Shown piece by piece: positions 10,390 through 23,837 of a stretch of 62,000 nucleotides of DNA. Where the stretch lies: assembly GCA_905221605.1 (NCBI GenBank), contig CAJNDS010002091.1, forward strand, positions 762,501 to 824,500, in the 5' to 3' direction. Source of the DNA: Symbiodinium natans. Lineage: Eukaryota; Sar; Dinophyceae; Suessiales; Symbiodiniaceae. The notes beneath the pieces are model-generated. The model was not told where the DNA came from, searched no databases, and worked only from the letters and a program-made list of their open reading frames with translations. Every line of letters begins with the position of its first letter. Position 1 is the first letter of the stretch. Both the position numbers and the translations under genes were made by a program.

Positions 10390-11831
10390 GGCGGCCGATG
10401 ACCCGCAGCCGCGCTGCCAACTTTTGTGGTGATCTCAGTATGTTTAGGGTTTAGGGTCTAGGGTTTAGGGCTTAGGGTTTAGGTTGGTTTAGGGTTTTGG
10501 CCGTATGCTACTGACTAGAAGGTTCGTGTGTTGCCGGTTCGTGTGTTACCAGTTTCGGGTTTAGGGTTTAGGGTTTAGGGTTTAGGCTGGGACATCGTGC
10601 AACATGCGCAGAGCACGGCCCGCAGCCGCTGCCTGCATTCGCTTCGAGCATCACACTTGCGGGCAAGGAGGACAACAAAAGGAGGTTTAGGGTTTAGGGT
10701 TTAGGGTTTAGGGTTTAGGGTTTAGGGTTTAGGGTTTAGGGTTTAGGGTCTAGGGTTTAGGGCTGAGGGTTTGGGGTTTCGGGTTTTAGGGTTTAGGGTC
10801 TCGGGTTTCAGGGTAAAGCGGCAACAGGGCAGGAATTTGGTTTTCTTCTCTGAGGCGCCCCAACCCCCAAATTCACCCATCGTCAACTTGGTCACGATAC
10901 GAGTTGATGCGACTGAGGAAGTTTAGGGCTTGGGGTTTAGGATTTATAGGGTTTAGGGTTTAGTAGGGTTTAGGATTTATAGGGTCTAGGAAATAGCAGG
11001 GTTTAGGGTTGGTTCAGAATTGAGGAGCCCGCTCGCCTTGCCAGCTCCTGAGAGGATCGTCATGAGTTGGTACACCTGGTGTAGCGGCTGGGTCCTGGGC
11101 CAATGGCTCCGGTCCAGGTTTGAGATCATGAGCAGACTGCGTTGTAGTGCCTTACAGGAAGGGTGTGGAGAATGGGATTCAGGGCTGTAGAAAAACCTTA
11201 GCCCCCCAAACCCTCAACCCGACACCCAGAACCCCCAAGTGCGAAACCCCTAAGCCCCGTATGCACCCCCATAACACGATCATCCTTCTTCAACATTCCC
11301 AAAGGTACGCCTATTGTCAGAAACCCTTTCTCCGAAAGCCCTGAACCCTAAACCTTAAACCCTAGACCCCATAGCCGCGCACCCAGCGCCAGCCCACGAT
11401 AGTCACTTAGCCAAGGTGCTCTAAGTCCGGCCTGGGCGAGGCAATGGTGACCTGGAAGCTAGAAGGTTCAGGGTTTTCATAGGGGTACCTCGTTGGGGTC
11501 CTTTGTTTAAGAGGACCCTAGTATTTGAAAGTCTAAAACTGGGGTCCCTTTTTTCGAGGAACCACCAGGCGGGTTTTTTTAGGGGCAAAAGGAAGCTTAG
11601 GGTTTGGGGTTCCACGAAAGAAAGCGGGCTTAGAGTTTCGTGTCAGCAAGACAAGCTAGGGCTACTGGAGGGAGGCAGCGAGCCTCAAGAGACAGAAGGA
11701 GAGGCATCCAAATTGAAACAGCCGGCAACAACTTGGTCTAGGGTTTAGAGTTTAGGGTTTAGGGTTTAGGGTTACTTGGCTGCAAATGCTTCGGAAGCCA
11801 TTGATGGGTCCTTAAGGGGGGTGGGTTCAAG

Positions 11832-11927
11832 GCTAGTTCATGGTTGGGATCGTATTTAAAATTTTAAATTTCTATTCCTTGTTGGGCTTAAGTACCCTTA
11901 GCAAAATGATACCCAACTATGACCAAG
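11832..11927. mobile_element. Family H TIR element
   Basis: Ends GCTAGTTCATGGTTGGGAT and ATACCCAACTATGACCAAG are inverted repeats. It is the sister of ankyrin intron 4 and shares the CTTAAGTACCCTTA core. Confidence 0.72.
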
Positions 11928-12099
11928 GAGGGGGGGTAGGTAGCTACGGAACCTTAGGGAAGCTGAGGGAGCCTTAGAGAGTGGTGGGGAGTACTAGGGA
12001 CCCTTGGGTTACATACCCCTCTTGAACCACCCCCCTCCCTTAAGAACCCTCTAAGCCATTCCAACACAGTCAGACCAGAGGGTTTAGGGTTTAGGGCTT

Positions 12100-12995
12100 A
12101 GGGTTTAGGTTTAGGGTTTAGGGTTTAGGGTTTAGGGTTTAGGGTTTAGGGTTTAGGGTTTAGGGTTTAGGGTTTAGGGTTTAGGGTTTAGGACCAAAAG
12201 TGTGGCTTCTGCGTCACCAGCTCTCTGGGCTCAGGATGGCGGATCCTGAAGTCTCTGGCAACGGCACGGCATCCAACCGATCTGATACCCTCTGTGAGGG
12301 CTTCGACAACAGGTGATGTCGGTGAACTGGCACCTAAACCCTAAACCCTAAACCCTAAACCCTAAACCCTAAACCCTAAACCCTAAACCCTAAACCCTAA
12401 ACCCTAAACCCTGAACCCTAAACCCTAAACCCTACCCCTCAAGGGGGGTAAGACTCGGTACCCCTAAGGTTGTGTCCCTAAAGGTGTCCCCGTGGTATAC
12501 TCCGAACATGGCCCTGATAGCAACTCAGGGATCTGAAAAAAGGGGAGACCAAGCTGCAGGGTACCACTTTAGGGGTCCAAACCACAACCCCCGAGCCAGA
12601 AAAAACTAAACCCTAAACCCTAAACCCTAAACCCTAAACCCTAAACCCTAAACCCCAAACCCCAAACCCCAAACCCTAAACCCCACTCCCTAAACCCGAA
12701 CCCGAACCGCAAACCCAAACGCTAAACCCCACACCCTAAATCTTTAAATCCCAGACCCCCAAACGCGGCCTGCTGGAAAGGGCCGACGTACAAAGAGAGC
12801 TGATTCCAAAGCTGAACCTCAGGGTGCCGCCTACACCCAAACGTTCTGGGGCTTGTTGAAGTTGAGGGTTTAGGGTTTAGGGTTTAGGGTTTAGGTTTAG
12901 GTTTAGGGTTTAGGGTTTAGGGTTTAGGGTTTAGGGTTTAGGGTTTAGGGTTTAGGGTTTAGGGTTTAGGGTTTAGGGTTTAGGGTTTAGGAGTT
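12100..12995. repeat. Cluster of heptamer arrays in both orientations
   Basis: TTTAGGG at 12110-12190 and 12860-12990, CCCTAAA at 12333-12435 and 12605-12680. Gaps at 12192-12330 and 12770-12860 have exon-like frames on both strands that I could not assign. Confidence 0.88.
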
Positions 12996-14183
12996 AAGGT
13001 GTAGGGTGTGGAGTTTAGGGTTTCATGGTTCAGGGTGAATGCATAACCTATTTCCCAACAGGGCTGGGGCTGACCTAACTTACAATCCCTTTTAATATCT
13101 TCAGTCAACAGACCTTCCGAGAAGAAAACGGAGCCCTAAACCCTAATTAGGTGAGCCAGGGATGAGTTGCGGGGTGCAGGAGAATCAGAGGGGGATGAGC
13201 TGAGTCAACGTCAGAAGGGTCTTAGATGCTAGGATGCAAGCTGGGGGGTCTATTTGACGGCACGAATTAGGAAGGTACTTTGCATGATGACTCAACGGAG
13301 GCGGAGGGTGTAGGGTTTAGGGTTTGGGGTTTAGGGTTTAGGGTCTAGGGCACCATGTTTTTTGTGATTTTGGGTGCGATTCAGCGGCTGGCAGCGCGTC
13401 GCTGGTGTAGGTGACGATGACCTCCAAGGAGGAGTTGCAGAGGGTGCATCGTTGTTGGGTGCGGAAGATCGAGGGCTTTCCTGGGGTTTGGGGTTTAGGG
13501 GTTTAGGGTTTGGGGTTTAGGGTTTAGGGGTTTGGGGGCTTTGAGGTCCTACTGATTCTTCATGTAGGGAGTCAGGGAGATAGGTACCATACAAAATGCC
13601 TCAAGGCCCATCTAGGGGGGTGGGGTGTAAGACCCAACTCCCTAATTCTTCTCTAAGAAACTAGAAAGTTTGCTTTGTAGACATGAAACCTTAAACCTTA
13701 AGCCCTAAGCGCTAAACCCTGAAGGTTCCAGAAAAAAAAACGGCAGACTCGAGGAAGATGGGTAACATGCGCCAGCTTGTGTAGAGGTTCATTGATGCAA
13801 GGACAATCGGACCGTTCGCTACTACTGTGGCCATGCATGTCATGCAGCGATGAAGGTATCCTTTCCAGCCCCTAAACCCTAAACCCTAAACCCTAAACCC
13901 TAAACCCAAAAAACCTTAAACCCTAAACCAACAAGATCATGAACCGCAGCTCGAGAGCCGCAAAGCATGGCCATCCTTGGCACCAGGCAGTCTACTTTCC
14001 CTACTTTGGAGTAGACCCTGGAAATTTAGGGTTTAGGGTTTAGGGTTTAGGGTTTAGGGTTTAGGGCTTAAGGTAGGTATAAGTAGCTGTAGTAGGAACC
14101 CAGAACCAAAATCAAAGTATTAAAGTGTAGTACTCCAAAACCCTAAACCCTAAACCCTTAACCCTAAACCCTAAACCCTAAAC

Positions 14184-14246
14184 CGCAAGCACCTCCATCT
14201 TGTGGCCGTCCTCCACCGCATCCATGCTGACCTGCTCCGAAGCCAT
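14184..14246 (-). CDS. Probable first coding exon of an unknown gene
   Basis: ATG at 14246-14244 in a GCGATGG context opens MASEQVSMDAVEDGHKMEVL. It is followed by a GC or GT donor merging into a CCCTAAA array. Candidate downstream exons lie at about 14005-13930, 13860-13735 and 13490-13385 (the last includes RTQQRCTLCNSSLEVIVTY), but I could not fix their phases. Confidence 0.45.
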
Positions 14247-15435
14247 CGCTCGCGCTGAACGTTTGGGAGTCTAGGGCGTGTAAGGGTTTAGGGTTTAGGG
14301 TTAGGGTTTAGGGTTTAGGGTTTAGGGCTTAGGGTTTAGGGTTTAGGGTTTAGGGTTCAGGGTTCAGGGTTTGCAGATTCAGATGTAGGGTGCATAAGAA
14401 ACAGAACCCTAAACCCTAAACCCTATACACATGCCAACCTACTCACTCCAGAGATAGGCTCTCAGTTTCGAGCAGCGGCAAGACGCCCTAAATTCCTAAG
14501 TACTGAAGCCTGCAAGCCCCAAAGCCCCACAGGTTTAGGGTTTTGGGTTTAGGGTTTTTTTGAGTTTATTTATTTATTTTTGTTTTTTTTTTGGGGGGGT
14601 TAGGGTTGCAAGCCCTAAACCGCCTGAAGCCCGAAGACAAGTTCATCAACAAGATCTTTAAGCCCTGAGCCCCACAAGCCGTAGAACCTGGTTAAACCGC
14701 ACAAAAACCTATTTCTCCAACAACCAAGGGAAACAACATTAAACTTCCTACTACATAAGTAAACCCAGAAAGTTTAAAGTTCAACTCTTGGCTAAGAACG
14801 AAAGCCCGGAACAACAACCAACACCAAAGGGCCTCGTCACCGTTGGCCTTGGTCACCGTGGGCGCCGACATCTGAAAGCGTAAGCGAAGGCCCATGACCT
14901 GCAAATGCCCCACTCGTCCGAACAGCCCTAAACCCTAAACCCTAAACCCTAAACCCTGAACCCTGGACCTTTAGGGTTTCGGGTTGGGAGTTTAGGGATT
15001 AGGGTTACCCTAAACCCTCCCCCCATGAGGGTGTTTGGGTTGCTTAGGTGCGGGTTTAGGGCTTAGCGTTTGGGGTTGAGGGCTGCCTCCCCTAAAAGAA
15101 GGCGCGATAATTCAGCTTCTTGACGAGGGGGGGGGGGGGAACCCTCAATCACCGAGCACCCTAACGCAAACCTGCACACATTCCCTTTACGGGGTTCTTA
15201 AGGGAGGGGGGTTCAAGGGGGGTACCTGGACAACCTTAGAGAAGCTTAGGGAGCCTATTAGGGAACCTTGGGTTACATAACCCCCCTCCCGATTAAGAAC
15301 CCTATCATCCCAAGAACACTGAGCCTGCGGTCCTAATCCTCAACCTAACGCCCAAAATCTTCCACCGTTCTGAAGCCCGGCAAACCAAACACCCTAACCC
15401 CACAGAGAAAAACTCCTAACTCCTAAACGCACCCT

Positions 15436-15642
15436 GAACCCCCTAAACCCTAAACCCTAAACCCTAAACCCTAAACCCTAAACCCTAAACCCTAAACCCT
15501 AAACCCTAAACCCTAAACCCTAAACCCTAAACCCTAAACCCTAAACCCTAAACCCTAAAACTAAACCCTAAACCCTAAACCCTAAACCCTAAACCCTAAA
15601 CCCTAAACCCTAAACCCTAAACCCTAAACCCTAAACCCTAAA
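15436..15642 (-). repeat. CCCTAAA array
   Basis: About 29 units with one short interruption near 15558; it ends against the exon 15644-15749. Confidence 0.95.
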
Positions 15643-15643
15643 C

Positions 15644-15749
15644 CTCGGAGCCCTCGAGGAGCCTGCACATCATATGTGCCGAACGCGCACTGACAACCGG
15701 CCGTCACCCTCGTGGTGAAGTTCAGAGCGACCAAGACCTGCCAAAACCC
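15644..15749 (-). CDS. Single exon, unknown protein
   Basis: The 106-nt open exon starts after CCAG-G and ends at a GT donor that runs into the 205-bp CCCTAAA array to its left. It reads GFWQVLVALNFTTRVTAGCQ and then CAFGTYDVQAPRGLR. A further possible start exon upstream of this gene set is at about 14873 (MSAPTVTKANGDEALW). Confidence 0.48.
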
Positions 15750-16702
15750 CTGGTTCTTAGTATAGAGTTTAGTAGGGTTAGGGTTTAGGGTTTAGGGTTT
15801 AGGGTTTGGGGTTTGGGGTTTGGGGTTTGGGGTTTGGGGTTTAGGGTTTGGGGTTTACGGTTTAGGGTTTAGGGTTGAGGGTTGAGGGTCTAGGGTTTAG
15901 GGTCTAGGGTAAGTTTAGGATATGCAGATACAAATATGCGAGGCATACAAACAAATAGGTCTCGTATGAAGGCAAATAGACAAGATGAAAAAACATACAC
16001 ATCTTCAGATGCGTAGATGCATACGCATACTGATATACAGACAAAAGATTCAAATAACAGGACCCTGAGTGTTTCTGTTGGTTAGGCTTGAGATGTCAAA
16101 CTTCCAGGCTAGCAAGGGTTTCTTGAAATAGCTTGTGTTTCTGATGATTTCGATATGGTGAGTTCTCTAACTTAAGCCTGAACCCAAACAAATCTACATG
16201 CTACATCCTGAACTCGCAAAACCATAATTCTTTGCCGTTCAGATGAAGCCCTTCTCCACTTCCAACCCTACACTGATCAGGTTACCCTAAACCGTAAACC
16301 CTTGTAATGGAAAAGGCCCGGCGCCCTAAGCTCCCATCTCAAACCCTACACGAGGCCCAGTACAAATTTGTGAGTTCAGTCTATCCGGCTCCTAGAACTG
16401 AACCAGCGCATTCAGTAGTCTTCGGATCGTGCCACAAAGATCGTATACATAGTCAAGGCCGAAGACGAGGCATTTCCGTATTGGATAGAGACTACCGCCA
16501 AAAGATACTTCCCCACCCTGAACCACCCGCCCTAGCTGCAGGATCTAACATTTTTGGACCACACACGGTATATGCCGAGATAGCAAGCGCTTTCCGGGAA
16601 CTTTCTTCCGAGAGGGCCTCAAAGCGCGCAGACCGCACGCGCGGAAGGCCGTAGCAAAAAAAAAAAACATAAACCCTAAACCCTAAACCGTAAACCCTAG
16701 AC

Positions 16703-17170
16703 CCTCCCCCAAGCAAGACGACAGCCTCCTCCGCTGGCAGCGTCAGCACCGCCAGCGCTGCGCTCTGGTCGTTCTGGGAAGTCCCATCGTCCCAGGCGAT
16801 GCTTGCCGTCGCCTAGGGTTTAGGGTTTAGGGTTTAGGGTTTAGGGTTTAGGGTTTATAAGGTTTTGGGTTTAGGGTTTAGGGTTTAGGGTTTAGGGTTT
16901 AGGGTTAGGGTTTAGGGTTTAGGGTTTAGGGTTTAGGGTTTAGGGTTTGGGTTTAGGGTTTAGGGTTAAGGGTTCAGGGGAAAGGGTTTAGGGTTTAGGG
17001 TTTAGGGTTTAGGGTTTGCTGTGATAGGGCATAGATGCTGTGAAGGTTAGGTTTCGGAACAAGCTCGAAAGCTTCGTGAGGTGCGAAGAGCAGCTTTGGC
17101 CCGATTGTGGAGGGCCATCTAACACTTTTCTCCCACCCCACGCCGTCCAAAGCGGCAAAGCCACCCAAAC
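16703..17170 (-). CDS. Two phase-matched exons of an unknown gene
   Basis: Exon 17170-17031 (140 nt) reads LGGFAALDGVGWEKSVRW and later FAPHEAFELVPKPNLHSIY. It splices with a GC donor to exon 16812-16703, which reads ATASIAWDDGTSQNDQSAA and then LAVLTLPAEEAVVLLGGG. Both acceptors are TAG-G. The 218-bp intron between them is a TTTAGGG array and little else. Possible continuation lies in the 16660-16490 minus frame (FEALSEESSRKALAISAYTV). Confidence 0.6.
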
Positions 17171-17867
17171 CTATTCCTTTTAGGGTTTAGGCCTAAACTC
17201 AGACAACAGCACACTTCTAAAAAACTTATTCAGTTCTCGAAGCGCGGGGTGGGGCCAGGCACCCCACAGGCCCGGGGCCGGGGAGGGGCACAGGGGCAGA
17301 ATGGCCCACCACCTCCAGCCAATGGCGGCGTTTTTCCGCCTGAGCCGCCCAGGCCCCCTGGTCCTTGAACACGCTGCGGCGAGGGGTCCTGGAATTTCTG
17401 GGCTAGGGGCTCGGGGGGTACCCCCCCAAAACCAGCGACGCAAGACAGGGAAAGGGAAAGGGTATTGGGGACCAGTACAGAGAGGCGGGCGAGCGACCTG
17501 GGTCGCCTTGTGCCATCGAGGTCCAAGGGCTTAAGCGCCACCGTTTCCATAAAGTGGAAGGGGGTCGGCGCGAGCCGAAGTCCCACCCTCCCAACCCAAA
17601 TCACAAACCTTGGCCGGGTTTGGGGTTATCTACGCCCCCTAGCAAGGAGGGCCATCTACCCCCCAACCCCCCTAGCAAGGGGGCACACTTCAAACCTTCA
17701 ACTCTTAATGCCCTGGAATCGCGAGAAGGAGGGGCTCCCTAAGAATAAAAATATGGCTTGGGTGGAACAGATAGCCAGCAGCCGACGCCGCAAGGCTTCG
17801 TCATTGTGGCAGTGGTGCTTACCACTGCGGCCTGCAGGCAAGGCTTTTGCGCGGCTAGATTTCGCGC

Positions 17868-18055
17868 AGTGGCATGCTAGAGTTGCCCCCGTTTTGCCCC
17901 CGTTTTGCCCAGCCAGGGTTGCCCTTTCGGGCTGGCCTCGCCAGGGTTGCCCGCCACAGTTGCCCCTGCCGGGGCCTGCCAGGATTGCCCCCGCAGCGTT
18001 CCCCACCAGGGTCGCCCCCGCCAGGGCAGGTTTGCCCCATCAGGGCATCGTTGAG
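17868..18055 (+). repeat. Degenerate CCAGGGTTGCCCC repeats
   Basis: About ten imperfect copies of a 12 to 20-bp GC-rich motif (CCAGGGTTGCCC, CCAGGGTCGCCC) at the left edge of the array-free island. Confidence 0.7.
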
Positions 18056-18199
18056 ATCTGCAAAATGAAGGGGTCATTCTCCGATGATCTGTGGGTCAGG
18101 CCAGTTGTTGACTCTGACGGCGCCGTGGAGTGCGTACACGGCGAGCGCAACCTGGGCTGGCTGCTCTTCCCATCTTCGTTTATGCACATACCACGCTGG

Positions 18200-21100
18200 G
18201 CAACGGAAAAACTGCTATGAAGTCAGGACACCACTCTTACAGCCATTAGGAGCAGCAGAATGCTCTAGCAGCCAGAACTTGTTCAACGCAGATGCGTCTG
18301 TTTGGCATACGTTGCATACTGCTTGGCTGCTTTATTCATACTGAGACCACAGCGCTGATGGTCTGCAGCACGACAGCAAAGTCAGTTTGCTCATGTGTCG
18401 TGCCGTCCAGAGCCAACCAGCAGCGATATCCTACAAAGGTACAAGGAACATGCACGGGGCTTTGTTGCATAATTGGCCAATCATGTCAGAACAAGCAAAC
18501 AATGTTTCGCTTCGAATTGGGTTGCGAAGGTGGGTCGTCACCAGCTAATTCTGTGAAACGGCATTCTGTGCTTAGGCTCAACACTCCGGCGCGGGCCACA
18601 CATGAAACCTTCATAGGCCTTTCCTCAGGCCACGCGCGGAATCTCCATACCAATGTACTTCACTCATACAAAGGGGGTCGCAGTACCTTCTATGATGCTC
18701 CAGCCTCCTCTTGGGCAGGCCTAGAGCATCCCACAGCTCAATCGAGAATCTCACACCTCCACGAAGTCGAGGCCTCGGGATACGAGTGAAGCAGATGCCA
18801 CGGAAGGCGCGTGCCCAAAAATCTGGGTAACAAGCAACTGGCCGACGCGGAACCAAGCACCTTGTAAACGCGCCATGCTCTGGTGATTTTTGCACCCTCT
18901 CATGCGCACACGCGCCTCATCATGCCATTAAAGCATTGCTCACATCTTGCTTGCGAGACGTCCTGCGCACATTGACTCAAGCAACATCCGTAGTTCCAGT
19001 GAACTCTTTCGGACTTTCGGACTTCCAGGCACCAGGCTTTCTGCTACTGTCTGCCCAAAACATGCTGGCACCAACGCGTCGTACATGGCCCAATATAAGG
19101 CTGCAGTCCCGGACCTCCGTCATTGGCGTCTTCATCGCCCAGTCAACCTGGCAACTTACGCCGCTCGCCTAAAGAAAGCTACCGCGTACTTTGCTTTGCG
19201 AAGTGCGACCATCCAATAAGTCAGCAGCACATCAGCGTGGTTTTGCCGCTTACTAGAAAACCGGAAGGAAAATGCAATATATAACCAACTGCCGCGAAGC
19301 CGACGCAAGACTTCGGTACATTCCTTATCACTCGATCAGGTGGCAAGTGAACCTTGCTTCCACGTTCAGAAGATACTTCTTGTTGCAACCGGACGTAAAA
19401 CATCTTATGAATCTTATCACCCATAGGTACTTACACAGCGGGCGGGGGTTAAGCTGCATTGTTCATAAGATTGTGGCATCCTGGTCGCAACCACGTCTGT
19501 GATTTGCTGGATTCACACGCTTCACATGAAAAAGTGCCCTCCGTGGCATGTCCCTTGCGAACACAAAGTCTAAATGCAGGGCTTGTTGAACCTCCGAAAA
19601 ACGTCAACGAATGCCCGCGCACCTTCAAGCATGTGGCTTCAGCCACTCTGCGGTCCAGCATGTTCTCCTACATGTACCTGCCGCTGAGAGCTGCAAGTAC
19701 CCCCGAGCTGTCAAGCTAGCCTAGTTCAAAGCAGAGAGGCCTCAGCATACCGTCAGGCACATTACCGTGGTCTTGCCAAGCCTACAGTTCGGGGACGGCA
19801 CCAAAATCAACTCAAGCAGGCATGGACGCGGAGCACAACTTGAGACGAAAGCCGCGAAACATAGACCAGAGCCCTTTGTGACACCGAACTACGACGACTT
19901 CGATAGCAGCATATAGCACGCAGCTTTTTCTGCTGCTAGCGCGCTTCAAGGTTCGGGGTTTCAAACAGAAAGGTTGCGGGTGCTGCGAGACGCTATAAGA
20001 CGCTCCCTCGCTGATTGGTTAAATGAGCAAATAATTAGGAGGCATTAGCTATGGACAAGACACCTGACGAAGTCGACAGTTCGAGGCCCAAGTGGAACCG
20101 TAGGCCGCCGTAGGCTACTCGCTGAGACAGCTCTGCAGCTTCGCGGACCAATCCACACCAGCCCTCAGGACTACTGTCAGAGTTGGGTTTTGGGTTGGTC
20201 GAGGGTTTCAGGTTCCGGGCTTAAACTTTCGGCCAACGTGCTTGACGTGGTCCTTGATCGCAGCCTCCCTGGTAAAATGGAACTCGAGGTTCTTCACGCG
20301 CATCTCAAGTCTCAAGGTTTCCGGTCATGGCACGGTACCACTTTTGCGTCACGGTGGCCAAGCGCAGCGATCCCGAGAGCTGCAACGGCAAGGTCACCTC
20401 CACGCTTTTGGTGTTTTGGGGTCTTGGCTTTAGGGTTTGACCCTGTGACACCCTCAAAAATCTCTGGGCGCTTTCAGTGCCTCGGACGCCACCTGGATGA
20501 CTTCCTCTCCCCGCCGATGAACCAACCAGAAACACTCCACCGCCCGCGCTGCCCCGGATGAGGTCGAAGCGGTGAGCCTTATAGTTACATTCGGGATTGC
20601 TCCAACCTTAACAACCCAACCGGAGGCAGTAGGCCACGGATAACCCTAAACTTCCTGAACGCTTTGTCCCAGCAGCGGCCGCTCGCGCAGCGAACAGCTT
20701 GGCTCGCTCCTCGCCGGCTGCCACTGCCGCGCCCCACTCGAAGATGAAGGCAGCAAGCTGGACTACCCGCGACACGGGTGTCAAGTCGCCCCTGCAATGG
20801 TTGGGTGTCTTTCGGGCTCGTTTAGGGTTTGAGGGTTGAGGGTTTAGGGATTCAGGTTGAGGGTTTAGCCCTCAAGGTCAAACCCCGAGCCCTGAAACGT
20901 TAAGTTAAGCCCGAGCCTTGCACTGTCAACAGCACCCAGCGGTGTCACGCCGCTCACTGGGAGTGGCTGGGCGCCACTCTCGACCCATACATTGGCCTGC
21001 CTCAAGCGATCCACGCACGGCCGCAACTCCGACCAGGCATCAGGCGGCGCTCCTGCCGCATCGGCCTCCGGCTTCTTAGCACCGGACTTGCGCCTTGACA

Positions 21101-23688
21101 TCGCCAGGACCCAAATCTCTACTGGGAAAACAAACTTATGAAACCAAAAACGATCCTCAGAGAATGCGTCGGACAATGCAGAGCGCAGAGTCCACTCTGC
21201 CACGCACTCCCTTCTTTGCAAGCCTCCTTCTTCTTCATCGTCGCATCACCCCAAACCGCGATCAGGGCTGTCTTCTGCTGCCTGCACACAGGCATCCTGT
21301 TGGTGGCCAAATAGACTCGGCCATATTGCCCACTGGCGACATATTCGCCAAGAGCGCGAGTCGCCAGGATGATGGACACCTCCTTCCAACACTTTTTCTG
21401 GGCGTTGGCCGCAGGGATCTCGAGGGCATTCTGCGGCCCCCAAACCTTTTTTAAAAGCTTTCCGGGTCCACGCACACCCACACGAGCCGCTGGCAGTCCA
21501 CGGCAACCTCCTGGCTTACACCATTTAAGAACTCCGAGGCGCTGTAGAACACAGAACCTTCAAACGAAGGTGCCCGGGCCAGCTGCTTCTTCGCGCGCGT
21601 CTTCAAACGGACACAGGAACCAAGGATGACGAAGGCGCAGGGCCCCGGGGCTAGTTCTTCCAACTGCTCACGCAGCTGTCTCATCTCTATCCTCTGGAGC
21701 TTCGCTTTGTCCTTTAGCACGTTCCTTTCATGCTCTGACAACTTGGCGGCAATGCCATGACCGGGGCCATGAACGAAGTCCTGTTTCAGCTCCACAGCTT
21801 TTGCCTGAAGTATTGCCCGCAGCTTCTCTTGTTGAGGAGCGGCGCGCCTTTTTGCAGAGGACTCAACGAGTTGGTCAAGGTCCTCCAGGCCTTCCTCGCC
21901 GCCTGGCTGCTGCAAGGAACGCTGCTCTGCGTCCCGCCGTCTTTGGAAAGCCGCCATGCCCTTGGATTTCAGCCTCGAGCGGAAGGACTTTCGCGGAAGT
22001 CGGTCCCGTCTTGTGTTCCGACCTTGCCCACCTTAAAGCTTCCGGCACTTGTCCAGGATTTTGAAACCAAGCCTGGATCTGGTAACTGCCCTTTGAGAAA
22101 GATACGAGCTTGTCCAGGTCCGGGCAGTCACAGAAGACTTTCAGCTAGCAGTTCCTGTTTCTTCTGACACACTGGCCTTGATGGAGCCTGCAGGACTGAG
22201 AACCGCCACACTCACTTGCGCACAACTCAACGAGCATCGAACGTCCGAATCCGCCTGAAAACAGCCGCGCTGTGCTGAAGCTGGTCTCGATCTCCGAAGT
22301 GGCATCGAAGATTGCTAACATGAAGCGAACCTCAGAAGTTTTCAATCCCCCACACCCCAGCTGCGCACCACGGAAGCCTGCTCCGCGTCATGCGCTAAAG
22401 TTCTACCTACCATAAATCGGCCAACGCCTGGCAAGAAAGACTGCCGCGGGTCGCGCAGCCAGGTACTCTTCGCAAGTTTGTGTCCAGCCGCAGCAGCTTG
22501 GCCAGAGGATCCCAGCCTCACGCAAGGCGGCCCCGCCCAGGGAATGAGAGGAAGTTTGCCACTGCCCACTGACGAGGAACAGGGTGGAGTCTGATCTGTT
22601 GGCCGTCCACCAGAGCACGTCGAAGGGGCTCAGGGCAGACCCAACACCGGCGTGATGCCAAGTCTCCACGGTCTCGAGAAATAAGTCCGTACACGTTCTT
22701 GATGGACCCCAATTCGGGCGCCACCAGAGCATCATATTCTTCTGGCACGCCTACTCCGAGCAAGCTGCGTGACTCAGGTAACTATCGAAAGATGATTTGC
22801 GCGAGCCTTCGTAGTGAAACAATAGCCGACCATCCTGGTACACGGCAATATCCGAGCTGCTGTGCCTTGGACGACTTATCATGCCAATTGCTGACGCCCG
22901 AGCGTTCTCACAGCGAGAAGTTTTATTGTAGGCTAAGATGCTCAAAGCTTTCATCTGCTGCTCGGCTATCTGAAGGTACCCGGACGTGTACTTGCTATTG
23001 AGGACCAGAGGCCGTTGGGCGGCGGAGCCGTCCTCAGGACTTAACGGCAAAGGTGCGATTGAGATCCTGCGTGAACCGAAGCAAGTAATTGGAACGCAGC
23101 ATCCGCACAAGCGACTCTACAGCGTCCTGCTTGAGATTCTTGCACAACCTGGAGCAGTTGGAGACGCGGGCTGCGGAAGAGGTCGGCGCGGACTCTGACT
23201 TCGCGGCGCCCTTGTCGTACTCGTGAACGAGCGGAGACACCGTTGTCAGTGCAAGCAGCCGAATGTTGAGTCATATTCCCGGACAGAGCCCTACAGAGAA
23301 ACAAGAGCCAACCGGCATGCATCAGATGCTGTCAGATTGCAGCCAGAAGTTTCACAGCCCACGCTGATTTATCGTTCTTCAACGCCGCCAGGTCCAAGAG
23401 AAAGCGAACAACCGAAGAGATGCACAATATCAATTTCTGCAGACAGTTCGTGCAACTGTCAAACCTTTGAGCCGCGTAATGTGCGCTCATCTGCGAACCC
23501 AAAATACAGTCAAGCTGGGATTGCACATTCTCTGTGAACTGTGCTAACAACTTGTGAGAGTTGCCAATGGCCCTGCAGAAACCGCCCGGGTCCTTTGTAG
23601 TTTGCGACGAAAGTCGCGAAACGAACTCATCTAGCATCATCTTTATGTTGGTGTCACTCTTCAACGCAGTTTCCAAAAAGAAATGACC
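18200..23688 (-). pseudogene. Array-free stretch of broken minus-strand coding frames
   Basis: Successive minus-strand frames read as protein but shift phase repeatedly. They include 23688-23335 (GHFFLETALKSDTNIKMMLD), about 23290-23034 (LNIRLLALTTVSPLVHEYDK, preceded by an in-frame TGA), 23110-22751 (VLNSKYTSGYLQIAEQQMKA), 22763-22342, 22345-22145 (FMLAIFDATSEIETSFSTAR), 21957-21451 (a charged, helical frame, LRAILQAKAVELKQDFV), 21481-21119 and 21221-20865. Codon third positions are GC-rich within each frame, which supports past coding. Overlaps such as 21451-21481 and 23034-23110 need frameshifts rather than introns. Unlike the flanks it has almost no heptamer arrays. It could be a decayed transposon or a retrocopy; I recognise no family. 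Confidence 0.5.
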
Positions 23689-23837
23689 CTGCATTTTTCA
23701 GATTTCGGGGATGCCGTGGTGGGGACGCCCTGACGGGGTCCAAATGGAGGGTACGCCAGAAACGGCGCCAAATTGCTCGATTTCCAATGATTTTAAATTT
23801 AAAAAAAAAACTGTTTCTTCTATTTTGCAGACGCCGC

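Larger units (their letters stand above)
10400..13900. other. Intergenic or intronic mosaic upstream of the ankyrin gene
   Basis: Contains arrays, a family H element (11832-11927) and several GC-rich gaps with more than one open frame, such as 10575-10685, 12192-12330 and 13380-13490. The first is the nearest candidate for a promoter or a neighbouring gene. No promoter motif was recognised. Confidence 0.4.
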
